The notes beneath the pieces are model-generated. The model searched no databases and was not told the DNA's origin. It was given only the letters and a program-made list of their open reading frames with translations. From Streptomyces sp. NBC_01551 (GTDB taxonomy: Bacteria; Actinomycetota; Actinomycetes; Streptomycetales; Streptomycetaceae), in NCBI RefSeq assembly GCF_026339935.1, contig NZ_JAPEPX010000001.1, positions 1,656,501-1,720,500 on the forward strand: 64,000 nt of DNA, given 5' to 3'. The position numbers were made by a program, and so were the translations under genes. Below are positions 55,200 to 63,025 of the stretch, piece after piece. Numbering within the stretch: the stretch's first letter is position 1; each line of letters starts with the position of its first letter.

Positions 55200-56233
55200 C
55201 ACACCTCTCCCTGCTTGCGCAGCGAGCGCCGGTAGACCAGCGCGAAGATCATGAGCAGGGCGAGGATCAGCACGCCCCAGGTGGCGGAGCCGGCGAAGTC
55301 GCGCGGGCTCGACACGAAGGCCTCCTTGAAGGCCTGGGTCACCAGGATCTCGGTGGCGTCGCCCGGACCGCCCCGGGTGAGCAGGAAGATCACCGGGAAC
55401 ATGTTGAAGGTCCAGATGGTGGAGAGCAGGATCACCGTCATGCTGACCGAGCGCAGTCCGGGCAGCGTGATGTGCCGGAACCGCTGCCAGGCGGAGGCCC
55501 CGTCCATCTCGGCGGCCTCGTAGAGCTCGCCGGGGATCGACTGGAGGCCGCCGAGCAGGGCGACCATCATGAAGGGGATGCCGAGCCAGACGTTGACGCT
55601 GATGACGGCGACCTTGGCCCAGGTCGGGTCGTCGAGCCACGGGATGGCGGAGATGCCTCCGCCGTCGAGGAGCTTGTTGAGGATGCCGTTGTCGCGGTTG
55701 AAGAGGAACCGCCAGGCGAAGACGGAGACGAAGCCGGGGACGGCCCAGGGCAGGATGAGCGCCATCCGGTAGGCGGCGCGGCCGCGGAACTCCCGGTTGA
55801 GCATGTTGGCCAGGACCAGGCCGAGCGTGAAGGTGATCGACACGCACAGCACGGTCCAGGTGACGGTCCACACCAGCCGCTGCAGGAACACCGGGTCGGC
55901 GAGGACGGCGGCGTAGTTGTCGAGGCCGACGAACTCGTACGTGGCGTCGATGTGGTTGGCGCCGATCGTGCGGGCGACGTTGCGCTCGTTGGCGTCGGTC
56001 AGCGACAGGTAGACGCCGCGGACGAGCGGCCAGCCGATGATCACGCCGAGGACGAGCACGACCGGGGCGACCATGGCCCAGGCGTACCAGTGGGTGGCGA
56101 GGGCGCGCCTCAGTCCACCGCGGTTCCCGCCGGAGGCCCTGCTGTCAGTCCAGCGGCTCCGGCCGCGGGCGTCGTCGGTGTGCTCGACGTCGCCCGCGGC
56201 CTTCGCCACAGACTGGCTGGTGTGAGCAGCCAT
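55196..56233 (-). CDS. malF: maltose/maltodextrin ABC permease MalF
   Basis: 345 residues from ATG, 7 nt after malE. Long hydrophilic N-terminus (about 50 residues), six helices, and the EAA loop ELYEAAEMDGASAWQRFRHI (about 238-257). No large periplasmic P2 domain as in E. coli MalF, the usual Gram-positive form. Pairs with MalG. Confidence 0.95.
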   Translation of the reverse strand: MAAHTSQSVAKAAGDVEHTDDARGRSRWTDSRASGGNRGGLRRALATHWYAWAMVAPVVLVLGVIIGWPLVRGVYLSLTDANERNVARTIGANHIDATYEFVGLDNYAAVLADPVFLQRLVWTVTWTVLCVSITFTLGLVLANMLNREFRGRAAYRMALILPWAVPGFVSVFAWRFLFNRDNGILNKLLDGGGISAIPWLDDPTWAKVAVISVNVWLGIPFMMVALLGGLQSIPGELYEAAEMDGASAWQRFRHITLPGLRSVSMTVILLSTIWTFNMFPVIFLLTRGGPGDATEILVTQAFKEAFVSSPRDFAGSATWGVLILALLMIFALVYRRSLRKQGEVW

Positions 56234-56240
56234 CTTCTCG

Positions 56241-57515
56241 TTACTTCCAGCCCTTGAGGATCTTGCGGAACTCGGTGCCGACCGCCTTGGCCGCGTCCTC
56301 CGGGCTCGACGCCCCGGTGACCGCCTTGGTCCACTCGATCTTCAGCGGCTCGAAGAGGGAGCCGTTCTCCGGGATCCAGGCGCGCTCGACGGCCTTGTCC
56401 ACGGCCGGCTTGAAGAACTGGACCATCTCGCTGGACTTGACGTCCGGCTGCTCGTAGGCGGCGGTCCGGGTCGGGAGCAGGCTCAGCTCCTTGGCGGACT
56501 GCACCTGCACGTCCTGCGAGGTCATGTACTCGACGAAGGCGTGCGCGGCGGCGCGGTTCTTGGAACCGGCGTAGACGGCGAGGTCGTGGCCGCCCTGCGG
56601 GGAGCCCGCCTTGACGGAGCCGGCCGGGACGGCGGCGACGCCGAGGTTGGCCTTGTCCTTGAACTGGTCGCCGGCGTAGGTGTCGGCGACGGCCCAGGGG
56701 CCGTTGATCATCATGGCGACCTCGCCGGACTTGAAGGCCGTCTGCATGTTGTTCCAGCCGTCGGTGGCGTTGGTGATCGCCGCCCCGGAGGTGACCAGGT
56801 CGCGGGCGGCCTTGAAGGCCTTGACGCCCGCCTCGTTGTCGACGGTGACCGTCTTGGTCTTGGCGTCGACCAGGTCGCCGCCCTCGCCGTAGATGAACGG
56901 CAGCGACCAGTAGGAGTCGTCGCCCCGCAGGTAGTAGCCGGCCTTGCCGGTCTTCGCCTTGATCGCGGCGGAGGCGGTCTTCAGCTCCTCCAGGTTGGTG
57001 GGGGGCTTGACGCCGGCGTCCGCGAGCATCTTCTTGTTGTAGAAGAGGCCGAGGGCGTCGATAACCTGCGGGACCGCGTAGGTCTTGCCCTCGAACTTGC
57101 CGCTGGCCGCGGCCTGCGCCAGGAACTCGGCGTCGACCTTCTTCGCGGTGTCGGCCGGGACCTCGTCGAGGTAACCGAGCGAGGCGAAGTCGGCGACCCA
57201 GCCGACGTCGGCGCGGATCACGTCGGGGGCGTCGGAACCGCTGTTGAAGGCGTTCTTGGCCTTGTTCTGGGCGTCACCGTACGGAATGTTCACGTACTTG
57301 ACGGTGACCTTCGGGTGCTTCGCGGTGAACGCCTCGGCGATCTTCTGGAAGCTGGCCTTCTCGGCGTCGCCCGAGGTGTCCCACCACGTGACCGTGCCGG
57401 AGAGCTCTCCGCCGGCCTTGGTCTCGCCGCTGTCGCCCTTGGTGTCACCGCCGCAAGCCGTCGCCGCGAGCGCCAGGGTCGCGACCAGCGCGGTGGCCGC
57501 TATGCCACGCCGCAT
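56241..57515 (-). CDS. malE: maltose/maltodextrin-binding lipoprotein MalE
   Basis: 424 residues from ATG at 57515 with GAAGGAG upstream. Lipoprotein signal: LALAATAC with lipidated C21, then a Gly/Ser/Thr linker. Family 1 solute-binding fold: SGTVTWWDTSGDAEKASFQK, PYGDAQNKAKNAFNSGSDAPDVI, MMINGPWAVADTYAG. Captures maltodextrins produced by the secreted amylases and delivers them to MalFG. First gene of the leftward operon; a MalR-type operator lies about 85-105 bp upstream. Confidence 0.96.
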   Translation of the reverse strand: MRRGIAATALVATLALAATACGGDTKGDSGETKAGGELSGTVTWWDTSGDAEKASFQKIAEAFTAKHPKVTVKYVNIPYGDAQNKAKNAFNSGSDAPDVIRADVGWVADFASLGYLDEVPADTAKKVDAEFLAQAAASGKFEGKTYAVPQVIDALGLFYNKKMLADAGVKPPTNLEELKTASAAIKAKTGKAGYYLRGDDSYWSLPFIYGEGGDLVDAKTKTVTVDNEAGVKAFKAARDLVTSGAAITNATDGWNNMQTAFKSGEVAMMINGPWAVADTYAGDQFKDKANLGVAAVPAGSVKAGSPQGGHDLAVYAGSKNRAAAHAFVEYMTSQDVQVQSAKELSLLPTRTAAYEQPDVKSSEMVQFFKPAVDKAVERAWIPENGSLFEPLKIEWTKAVTGASSPEDAAKAVGTEFRKILKGWK

Positions 57516-57599
57516 ATGAACTCCTTCGATGATCCCGGCCGCGCCCTCGCGGTCCCGAGTTGCCAGGAACGTAACAAGCCTGAAAGCCGACCGAAAGAC

Positions 57600-57620
57600 C
57601 TTGCGGCAATTTTCTGCAAG
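57600..57620. promoter_or_regulatory. candidate MalR operator of malE
   Basis: CTTGC...GCAAG inverted repeat spanning 21 bp (CTTGCGGCAA on the left, CTGCAAG on the right) in the malE/agl divergent promoter region. Very like the amylase-promoter site. Confidence 0.75.
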
Positions 57621-57719
57621 CACCGCTGATCGTTACATCCGCGTGTCCGTACGGTTGCCGCAGCTTGCTGTTAGTTCGAATGCCCTTCGACCCGTCAGGC
57701 CCGCAACCAGGGGGCATGC

Positions 57720-59360
57720 ATGCGCGTTGACCCCGATATGACCCATGAGCTGACCGCGTCCCGGCTTGCAAGCGCTTCCAGCAACGTGTCGGCGAGCGGC
57801 GGCTGGTGGCGTGATGCCGTCATCTATCAGGTGTACGTCCGCTCCTTCGCGGACAGCGACGGAGACGGCGTCGGCGACCTGCGCGGGGTGCGCGGCCGCC
57901 TGCCGCACCTGGCCCGGCTCGGGGTCGACGCCGTGTGGCTGACCCCCTTCTACGTCTCCCCGCAGGCCGACGGCGGCTACGACGTCGCCGACTACCGGGC
58001 CGTCGATCCCCTCTTCGGGGACCTCGCCGACGCCGACGACCTCGTCCGGGCCGCGCACGCGCTGGGGCTGCGGGTGATCGTGGACGTGGTGCCGAACCAC
58101 ACCTCCGAGGAGCACGTCTGGTTCCGCGCCGCCCTCGCCGGGGAGCCCGGGGCGCGGGAGCGCTACTGGTTCCGCCCGGGGCGCGGCGCCGACGGGGCCG
58201 AGCCGCCCAACGACTGGGAGTCGGTCTTCGGCGGCCCCGCCTGGACCCGGGTGCCCGACGGCGACTGGTACCTGCACCTGTTCGCCCCCGAGCAGCCCGA
58301 CCTGAACTGGGACCACCCCGAGGTCGCCGCGGAATTCGCCTCGGTCCTGCGGTTCTGGCTCGACCTGGGCGTGGACGGCTTCCGGGTGGACGTGGCCCAC
58401 GGCATGGTCAAGGCCCCGGGCCTGCCCGACATCGGCCGCGGCGCCCAGGCCACCCTGATCGGCACCGAGCCGCTCCCCTTCTTCGACCAGGACGGGGTCC
58501 ACGAGATCCACCGCTCCTGGCGGCGGCTCCTCGACTCCTACGGGGACGGGCGGATCGGGGTCGCCGAGGCCTGGGCCCCGACCTCGGAGCGGCTCGCCCT
58601 GTACGTGCGGCCCGACGAGCTGCACCAGGCCTTCAACTTCCGGTTCCTGAACTGCCCCTGGGACCCGGCCGCGATGCGCACCGTCATCGACGAGTCCCTC
58701 GCCGCCACCGCCTCGGTCGGTGCTCCGACGACATGGGTGCTGTCCAACCACGACGTGGTACGTCACGTCACCCGGTACGGGGGTGGCGAGCAGGGCCTGG
58801 CCCGGGCGCGGGCGGCGGCGCTGCTGATGCTGGCGCTGCCCGGTTCGGCGTACGTCTACCAGGGCGAGGAACTCGGCCTGCCCGAGGTCACCGACCTCCC
58901 CGACGAGGCCCGCCAGGACCCCGCGTTCCACCGCACCGCCGGGCAGGACGGGCTGCGCGACGGCTGCCGGATCCCCCTGCCCTGGTCCGGCACCGAGGCC
59001 CCGTACGGCTTCGGCGACGGCGGCAGCTGGCTCCCGCAGCCCGCCGGCTGGGGCGCGCTCAGCGTCGCCGCGCAGACCGGCGACCCTCACTCCACGCTGG
59101 AGCTGTACCGGGCCGCGCTGGAGCTGCGCCGGGCCCTGCCCGGCCTCGGCTCCCCCGACGCGGGCCCTCTGACCTGGCTCTCCGCGCCCGAGGGGGTGCT
59201 CCTCTTCTCCCGCCCCGGCTTCGCCTGCACCCTCAACACCCGGGGGGTCGCGGTGGAACTCCCCTCCCCTGGGCGTCCGGTCCTTTCCAGCGCCCCCGTG
59301 GAGACCGACGGCCGCACCGTCCGGCTGCCCGCGGATTCGTGCACGTGGTGGGCTTTCTGA
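57720..59360 (+). CDS. GH13 alpha-glucosidase (copy 2)
   Basis: 546 residues from the ATG at 57720, supported by AGGGGG upstream; ATG at 57738 aligns better with the start of copy 1 but lacks a ribosome site. Intracellular GH13: WWRDAVIYQVYVRSFADSDG, nucleophile D224 (FRVDVAHG), acid E283 (GVAEAWAPT), D345 (SNHDVVRH). Same reaction as copy 1. Divergent from malE across a 204-bp region, and 26 bp ahead of the second lacI gene, so the pair agl-lacI is duplicated. A GCTTGCAAGC palindrome (57764-57773) lies inside the first codons. Confidence 0.94.
   Translation: MRVDPDMTHELTASRLASASSNVSASGGWWRDAVIYQVYVRSFADSDGDGVGDLRGVRGRLPHLARLGVDAVWLTPFYVSPQADGGYDVADYRAVDPLFGDLADADDLVRAAHALGLRVIVDVVPNHTSEEHVWFRAALAGEPGARERYWFRPGRGADGAEPPNDWESVFGGPAWTRVPDGDWYLHLFAPEQPDLNWDHPEVAAEFASVLRFWLDLGVDGFRVDVAHGMVKAPGLPDIGRGAQATLIGTEPLPFFDQDGVHEIHRSWRRLLDSYGDGRIGVAEAWAPTSERLALYVRPDELHQAFNFRFLNCPWDPAAMRTVIDESLAATASVGAPTTWVLSNHDVVRHVTRYGGGEQGLARARAAALLMLALPGSAYVYQGEELGLPEVTDLPDEARQDPAFHRTAGQDGLRDGCRIPLPWSGTEAPYGFGDGGSWLPQPAGWGALSVAAQTGDPHSTLELYRAALELRRALPGLGSPDAGPLTWLSAPEGVLLFSRPGFACTLNTRGVAVELPSPGRPVLSSAPVETDGRTVRLPADSCTWWAF
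57764..57773. promoter_or_regulatory. MalR half-site-like palindrome within the agl copy 2 start
   Basis: GCTTGCAAGC, perfect 10-bp palindrome containing the CTTGC/GCAAG half-sites of the malE operator, 45 bp inside the reading frame; could act as a downstream operator. Confidence 0.4.
58716..58908. repeat. 193-bp tract shared with the first alpha-glucosidase gene
   Basis: Counterpart of 53033-53225 in inverted orientation, one mismatch seen (G/A in the ACGTGG versus ACATGG position). Confidence 0.9.
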
Positions 59361-59386
59361 GGCGGCTACCGGTACAGTCCAATCCC

Positions 59387-60418
59387 GTGACCGCACGGCT
59401 AGCCGACATCGCAGCCCAGGCGGGGGTCAGCGAAGCCACAGTCAGCCGCGTGCTCAACGGCAAGCCCGGTGTGGCCGCAGGCACCCGCGAATCGGTGCTG
59501 GCCGCCCTCGACGTGCTCGGCTACGAGCGCCCCGTGAAACTGCGCCAGCGCAGCGCGGGGCTCGTCGGCCTGATAACCCCCGAACTGGACAACCCCATCT
59601 TCCCGGCGCTCGCCCAGGTCATCGGCCAGGCGCTGACCCGGCAGGGGTACACCCCGGTGCTCGCCACGCAGACCCCCGGCGGGTCCACGGAGGACGAGCT
59701 GACCGAGATGTTGGTCGACCGCGGGGTCTCCGGGATCATCTTCGTGTCCGGGCTGCACGCCGACACCACGGCCGACATGGGCCGCTACGACCAACTCCGC
59801 GGGCAGGGCGTCCCGTACGTCCTGATCAACGGCTTCTCCGACAAGGTGCAGGCCCCCTTCGTCTCCCCCGACGACCGGGCCGCGATGCAGCTCGCGGTGA
59901 CCCACCTGACCGCGCTCGGGCACACCCGGATCGGGCTCGCGGTCGGACCCAAGCGGTTCGTGCCGGTACTGCGCAAGATCGAGGGCTTCCGGCTCGGGAT
60001 GAAGGAGCGGCTCGGGCTCGACGAGGCCGAGACCGAGGAGCTCATCCAGCACTCCCTCTACTCCCTGGAGGGCGGGCAGGCCGCGGCGACCGCGCTCATC
60101 GCGCGGGGCTGCACGGCCGTCGTGTGCGCGAGCGACATGATGGCGCTCGGCGCGATCCGGGCGGCCCGGCAGCAGGGACTGCGGGTGCCGCAGGACGTGT
60201 CCGTCGTCGGCTTCGACGACTCCCCTCTCATAGCGTTCACCGATCCGCCGCTGACCACCATCCGCCAGCCCGTGCTGGCGATGGGGCAGGCGGCGGTGCG
60301 CACGCTGCTGGAGGAGATCGGCGGTACGCCGGCGCCGCACTGCGAGTTCGTCTTCCTGCCCGAGCTGGTGGTGCGCGGCTCCACCGCGTCCGGGCCCGCC
60401 CAGCGGCGTACGCCTTAG
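59387..60418 (+). CDS. malR: maltose regulator MalR (Reg1), LacI family
   Basis: 343 residues from GTG at 59387. HTH TARLADIAAQAGVSEATVSR (residues 2-21), hinge with NGKPGVAAGTRESVLAALDV, effector domain with VGLITPELDNPIFPALAQVI and VVGFDDSPLIAFTDPPLTT. Its sequence agrees closely with the S. coelicolor/S. lividans MalR/Reg1 as I remember it. That protein represses malEFG and amylase genes and is released by maltodextrins. Candidate operators at 57600-57620 and 50200-50227 fit this role. Confidence 0.94.
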   Translation: MTARLADIAAQAGVSEATVSRVLNGKPGVAAGTRESVLAALDVLGYERPVKLRQRSAGLVGLITPELDNPIFPALAQVIGQALTRQGYTPVLATQTPGGSTEDELTEMLVDRGVSGIIFVSGLHADTTADMGRYDQLRGQGVPYVLINGFSDKVQAPFVSPDDRAAMQLAVTHLTALGHTRIGLAVGPKRFVPVLRKIEGFRLGMKERLGLDEAETEELIQHSLYSLEGGQAAATALIARGCTAVVCASDMMALGAIRAARQQGLRVPQDVSVVGFDDSPLIAFTDPPLTTIRQPVLAMGQAAVRTLLEEIGGTPAPHCEFVFLPELVVRGSTASGPAQRRTP

Positions 60419-60512
60419 GGGACAAGGGTCCTCCGCAAGGCGGACCGGCTGCGCCGAAGACCGTCCCGGGGGATGATCGGAGGCGAGAGCGCATCTGGCA
60501 GACTCTTGGCCC

Positions 60513-61409
60513 ATGGGTGAAGCGAGCGTGAAGACACTGGAAACCAGGACGGACCTCTCGTCGCCCCAGGTGACCGAGCCGGAGGCCCTGCCTGGCGGCC
60601 AGCGCACCCTCGTCGCGCGGCTGCGCGTCCCGCGGCGGCCGCGGATCTGGTTCGAGATCCTGCTCATCGCGGTCAGCTACTGGACGTACTCGCTCATCCG
60701 CAACGCCGTACCCGAGCAGAAGGCGTCCGCCCTCGCGAACGCCGACTGGCTGTGGAGCGTCGAACGCACCCTGGGCATCGCCGTGGAGCAGTCGGTCAAC
60801 CATGCCGTCGACTCGGTGACGTGGCTGATCGTCGGGATGAACTACTACTACGCCACCCTCCACTTCGTGGTGACCATCGGCGTGCTCGTCTGGATCTACC
60901 GTTTCCATCCCGGGCGCTATGCCGCCACCCGCCTCGTCCTGTTCGCCACCACCGGTGTGGCGCTGGTCGGCTACTACCTCTACCCGCTCGCGCCGCCCCG
61001 GCTGATGAACGGGCAGCAGTTCATCGACACCGTGCTGAAGCACCACACCTGGGGCTCCATGGCCTCGGGCAACCTCAAGCAGATGTCGAACCAGTACGCC
61101 GCGATGCCGTCCATGCACATAGGGTGGTCGCTCTGGTGCGGGCTGACGATCTTCGCGGTGGCCTCCGCCCCGTGGGCCCGGATCCTGGGCCTGCTCTACC
61201 CGACGGCCACGCTGGTCGTCATCGTCGCCACCGCCAACCACTTCTGGCTGGACGCCGTGGGCGGCATGCTCTGCCTGGCCTTCGGGTACACCGTCTCGCG
61301 GGCCTGGTTCGGGTCGCTGCCGCACCGGCTGCCCCGCCACCCCGAACCGGCGGGCCCGCACCCGGTGACGGCCCTGCTGAACGGAAACCTGAACCGCTTC
61401 CGGCGCTAG
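60513..61409 (+). CDS. PAP2-superfamily membrane phosphatase
   Basis: 298 residues from ATG. Hydrophilic N-terminus (about 45 residues), then six hydrophobic helices. Phosphatase motifs: YPLAPPRLM region, PSMHIGWSLW (His near residue 205), and ANHFWLDAVGG (His/Asp). This is the inositolphosphorylceramide-synthase-like (Aur1-type) branch of PAP2, which acts on lipid phosphates or transfers phosphoinositol. Substrate unknown. 94 bp after malR; no link to maltose use is evident. Confidence 0.88.
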   Translation: MGEASVKTLETRTDLSSPQVTEPEALPGGQRTLVARLRVPRRPRIWFEILLIAVSYWTYSLIRNAVPEQKASALANADWLWSVERTLGIAVEQSVNHAVDSVTWLIVGMNYYYATLHFVVTIGVLVWIYRFHPGRYAATRLVLFATTGVALVGYYLYPLAPPRLMNGQQFIDTVLKHHTWGSMASGNLKQMSNQYAAMPSMHIGWSLWCGLTIFAVASAPWARILGLLYPTATLVVIVATANHFWLDAVGGMLCLAFGYTVSRAWFGSLPHRLPRHPEPAGPHPVTALLNGNLNRFRR

Positions 61410-61444
61410 TTCCGGCGCTGGGTTCCGGCGGCGGCCCTCGTCGG

Positions 61445-63025
61445 CTACACCTCCCGGTGGGTGATCCGGCCGCCCGAGACGGTGAGCCGGACCGGGGCCT
61501 CGGCCAGTTCGTCCGGCGGGGTGTCCACCGGGTCTAGGGCGAACGCCGTCAGGTCGGCCCGGTATCCGGGGGCGATCCGGCCCGCCACCCTTTCTTCCCC
61601 GGCCGCGAGCGCGGCGTGCGAGGTCATGCCCTCCAGGGCCATCAGCCCCGTCAGCGCGCGCCCGGCCGCGGCGGCGCCGAGCGGGCTGCGGGCGGTGGCC
61701 AGCACCTGGCGGGCGTCGTGATGGGCGATCGGCCAGTCCGAGCCCAGTGCCAGCACCGCGCCGGCGTCGCGCAGGTCCCGACAGCGCCAGGCCCGGGCGG
61801 CCCGGTCCTCGCCCAGCCGCTTCGACCACTCGTCGCTGTGGTCGGCCCGCGTGTACGCGGTGTGCGGCGGCTGCATCGAGGCGATCACCCCCAGTTCCGC
61901 GAACCGCTTCAGCTGGTCGTCGGGGACGGTCTCGATGTGCTCGATCCGGTGGCGCATGCGCGCTTGCCCGCCGAGGCCGGACACCGTGTCGAGGACGTGC
62001 CGGACGGCGGCGTCGCCGATGGCGTGGGTCGCGGTGCGCACCCCGGCGGCGTCGAGGACCCGTACCGCCTCGGAGTAGGCCTGCGGGTCGGGCCAGAAGG
62101 CGTCGGTGCCCTGACCGTGGCAGTCGGCGTGCTCCAGCCAGGCGGTGCCGCCCTCGACGGTGCCGTCCATGAAGAACTTCACGCCGCCGACCTGCCAGTG
62201 GCGGCCGCCGAGCCGCTGGAGGTCGATCAGGGCGGCGAGCTCGTCGGGGCCGGCGCCGGGCATGCACCAGGGGGCCAGCCGGAGCCGCAGCGGCAGCTCG
62301 CCCTCGTACTCGACGGTGGCGAGGAGGGCGGGTACGTCGCCGTCGCCGAGGTCCATGACGTGCGCGCCGGTGAGGCCGGTGGCGGCCATGTCGCGGAGCA
62401 GGGCGACCAGTCGCGAGCGCCGTTCGGCGGACGAGGGCTTGGGGGCCAGGGCGCCCACCAGGTCCATGGCGGCGTGCTCGACGAGGTGGCCGGTGGGGGC
62501 GCCATCGGGGTCGCAGACGATCTCGGAGCGCTGGGCGAAGGCGCGCGGGCCGGTGATGCCCGCGGCGGTGAGGGCCGCGCCGGAGGCGAGGGCGGAGTGG
62601 CCGTCGTAGAGGCGCAGGAAGGCGGGGGCGCCGGCCAGCGCCTCCTCGATCCGGGCCTTGTCGACGGGGCGGCCGCCGAAGGCGTTGTGGTCGAGGCCGT
62701 ATCCGAGGACCCAGCCCCGGGAGCGGGGAGCGGCGAGCAGGGCGGCGCGCAGCTGGTCGAGGTCGCGGACGCCGGAGAGGTCGGTTCCGGTGGCCATCTC
62801 GACCCCCCAGACGGGGTGGCTGTGGGCGTCGGTGAGACCGGGGGTGAGGGTGGCGCCGCCGAGGTCGAGCACCTCGGTGGCGGGGCCGCGCCAGTCGCGT
62901 ACGTCGCGCTCGTCGCCGACGGCCACGATCTCGCCGTCGCGCAGGGCTACCGCGCGGGCCTCGGGGCGGGCGGGGTCGAGGGTACGGACGCGGGCTCCGG
63001 TGAGGACGGTGTCGGCAGCGGGCAC
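61445..63025 (-). CDS. YtcJ-like metal-dependent amidohydrolase
   Basis: 526 residues from GTG at 63025 with GAAGGAG upstream, inside the end of the permease gene (79-bp overlap in another frame). Amidohydrolase-3 family: DAHSHPVWG metal motif (about 66-74), GGVKFFMDGTVEGGTAWLEH with the carboxylated-Lys-type region, HAIGDAAVRHVLDTV, HRIEHIETV, and ALGSDWPIAHHDA (metal Asp). Cytosolic; substrate unknown, but coupling to an amino-acid-type permease suggests it hydrolyses the imported compound. Confidence 0.93.
   Translation of the reverse strand: MPAADTVLTGARVRTLDPARPEARAVALRDGEIVAVGDERDVRDWRGPATEVLDLGGATLTPGLTDAHSHPVWGVEMATGTDLSGVRDLDQLRAALLAAPRSRGWVLGYGLDHNAFGGRPVDKARIEEALAGAPAFLRLYDGHSALASGAALTAAGITGPRAFAQRSEIVCDPDGAPTGHLVEHAAMDLVGALAPKPSSAERRSRLVALLRDMAATGLTGAHVMDLGDGDVPALLATVEYEGELPLRLRLAPWCMPGAGPDELAALIDLQRLGGRHWQVGGVKFFMDGTVEGGTAWLEHADCHGQGTDAFWPDPQAYSEAVRVLDAAGVRTATHAIGDAAVRHVLDTVSGLGGQARMRHRIEHIETVPDDQLKRFAELGVIASMQPPHTAYTRADHSDEWSKRLGEDRAARAWRCRDLRDAGAVLALGSDWPIAHHDARQVLATARSPLGAAAAGRALTGLMALEGMTSHAALAAGEERVAGRIAPGYRADLTAFALDPVDTPPDELAEAPVRLTVSGGRITHREV

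Noticed and set aside
57935..60418. 827-codon frame fusing glucosidase-region sequence to MalR
   Set aside because: The upstream part is the wrong frame of the glucosidase gene; MalR starts at the GTG at 59387.
60428..60447. Weak hairpin after malR (GGTCC...GGACC)
   Set aside because: Short stem with a bulge; not convincing as a terminator.
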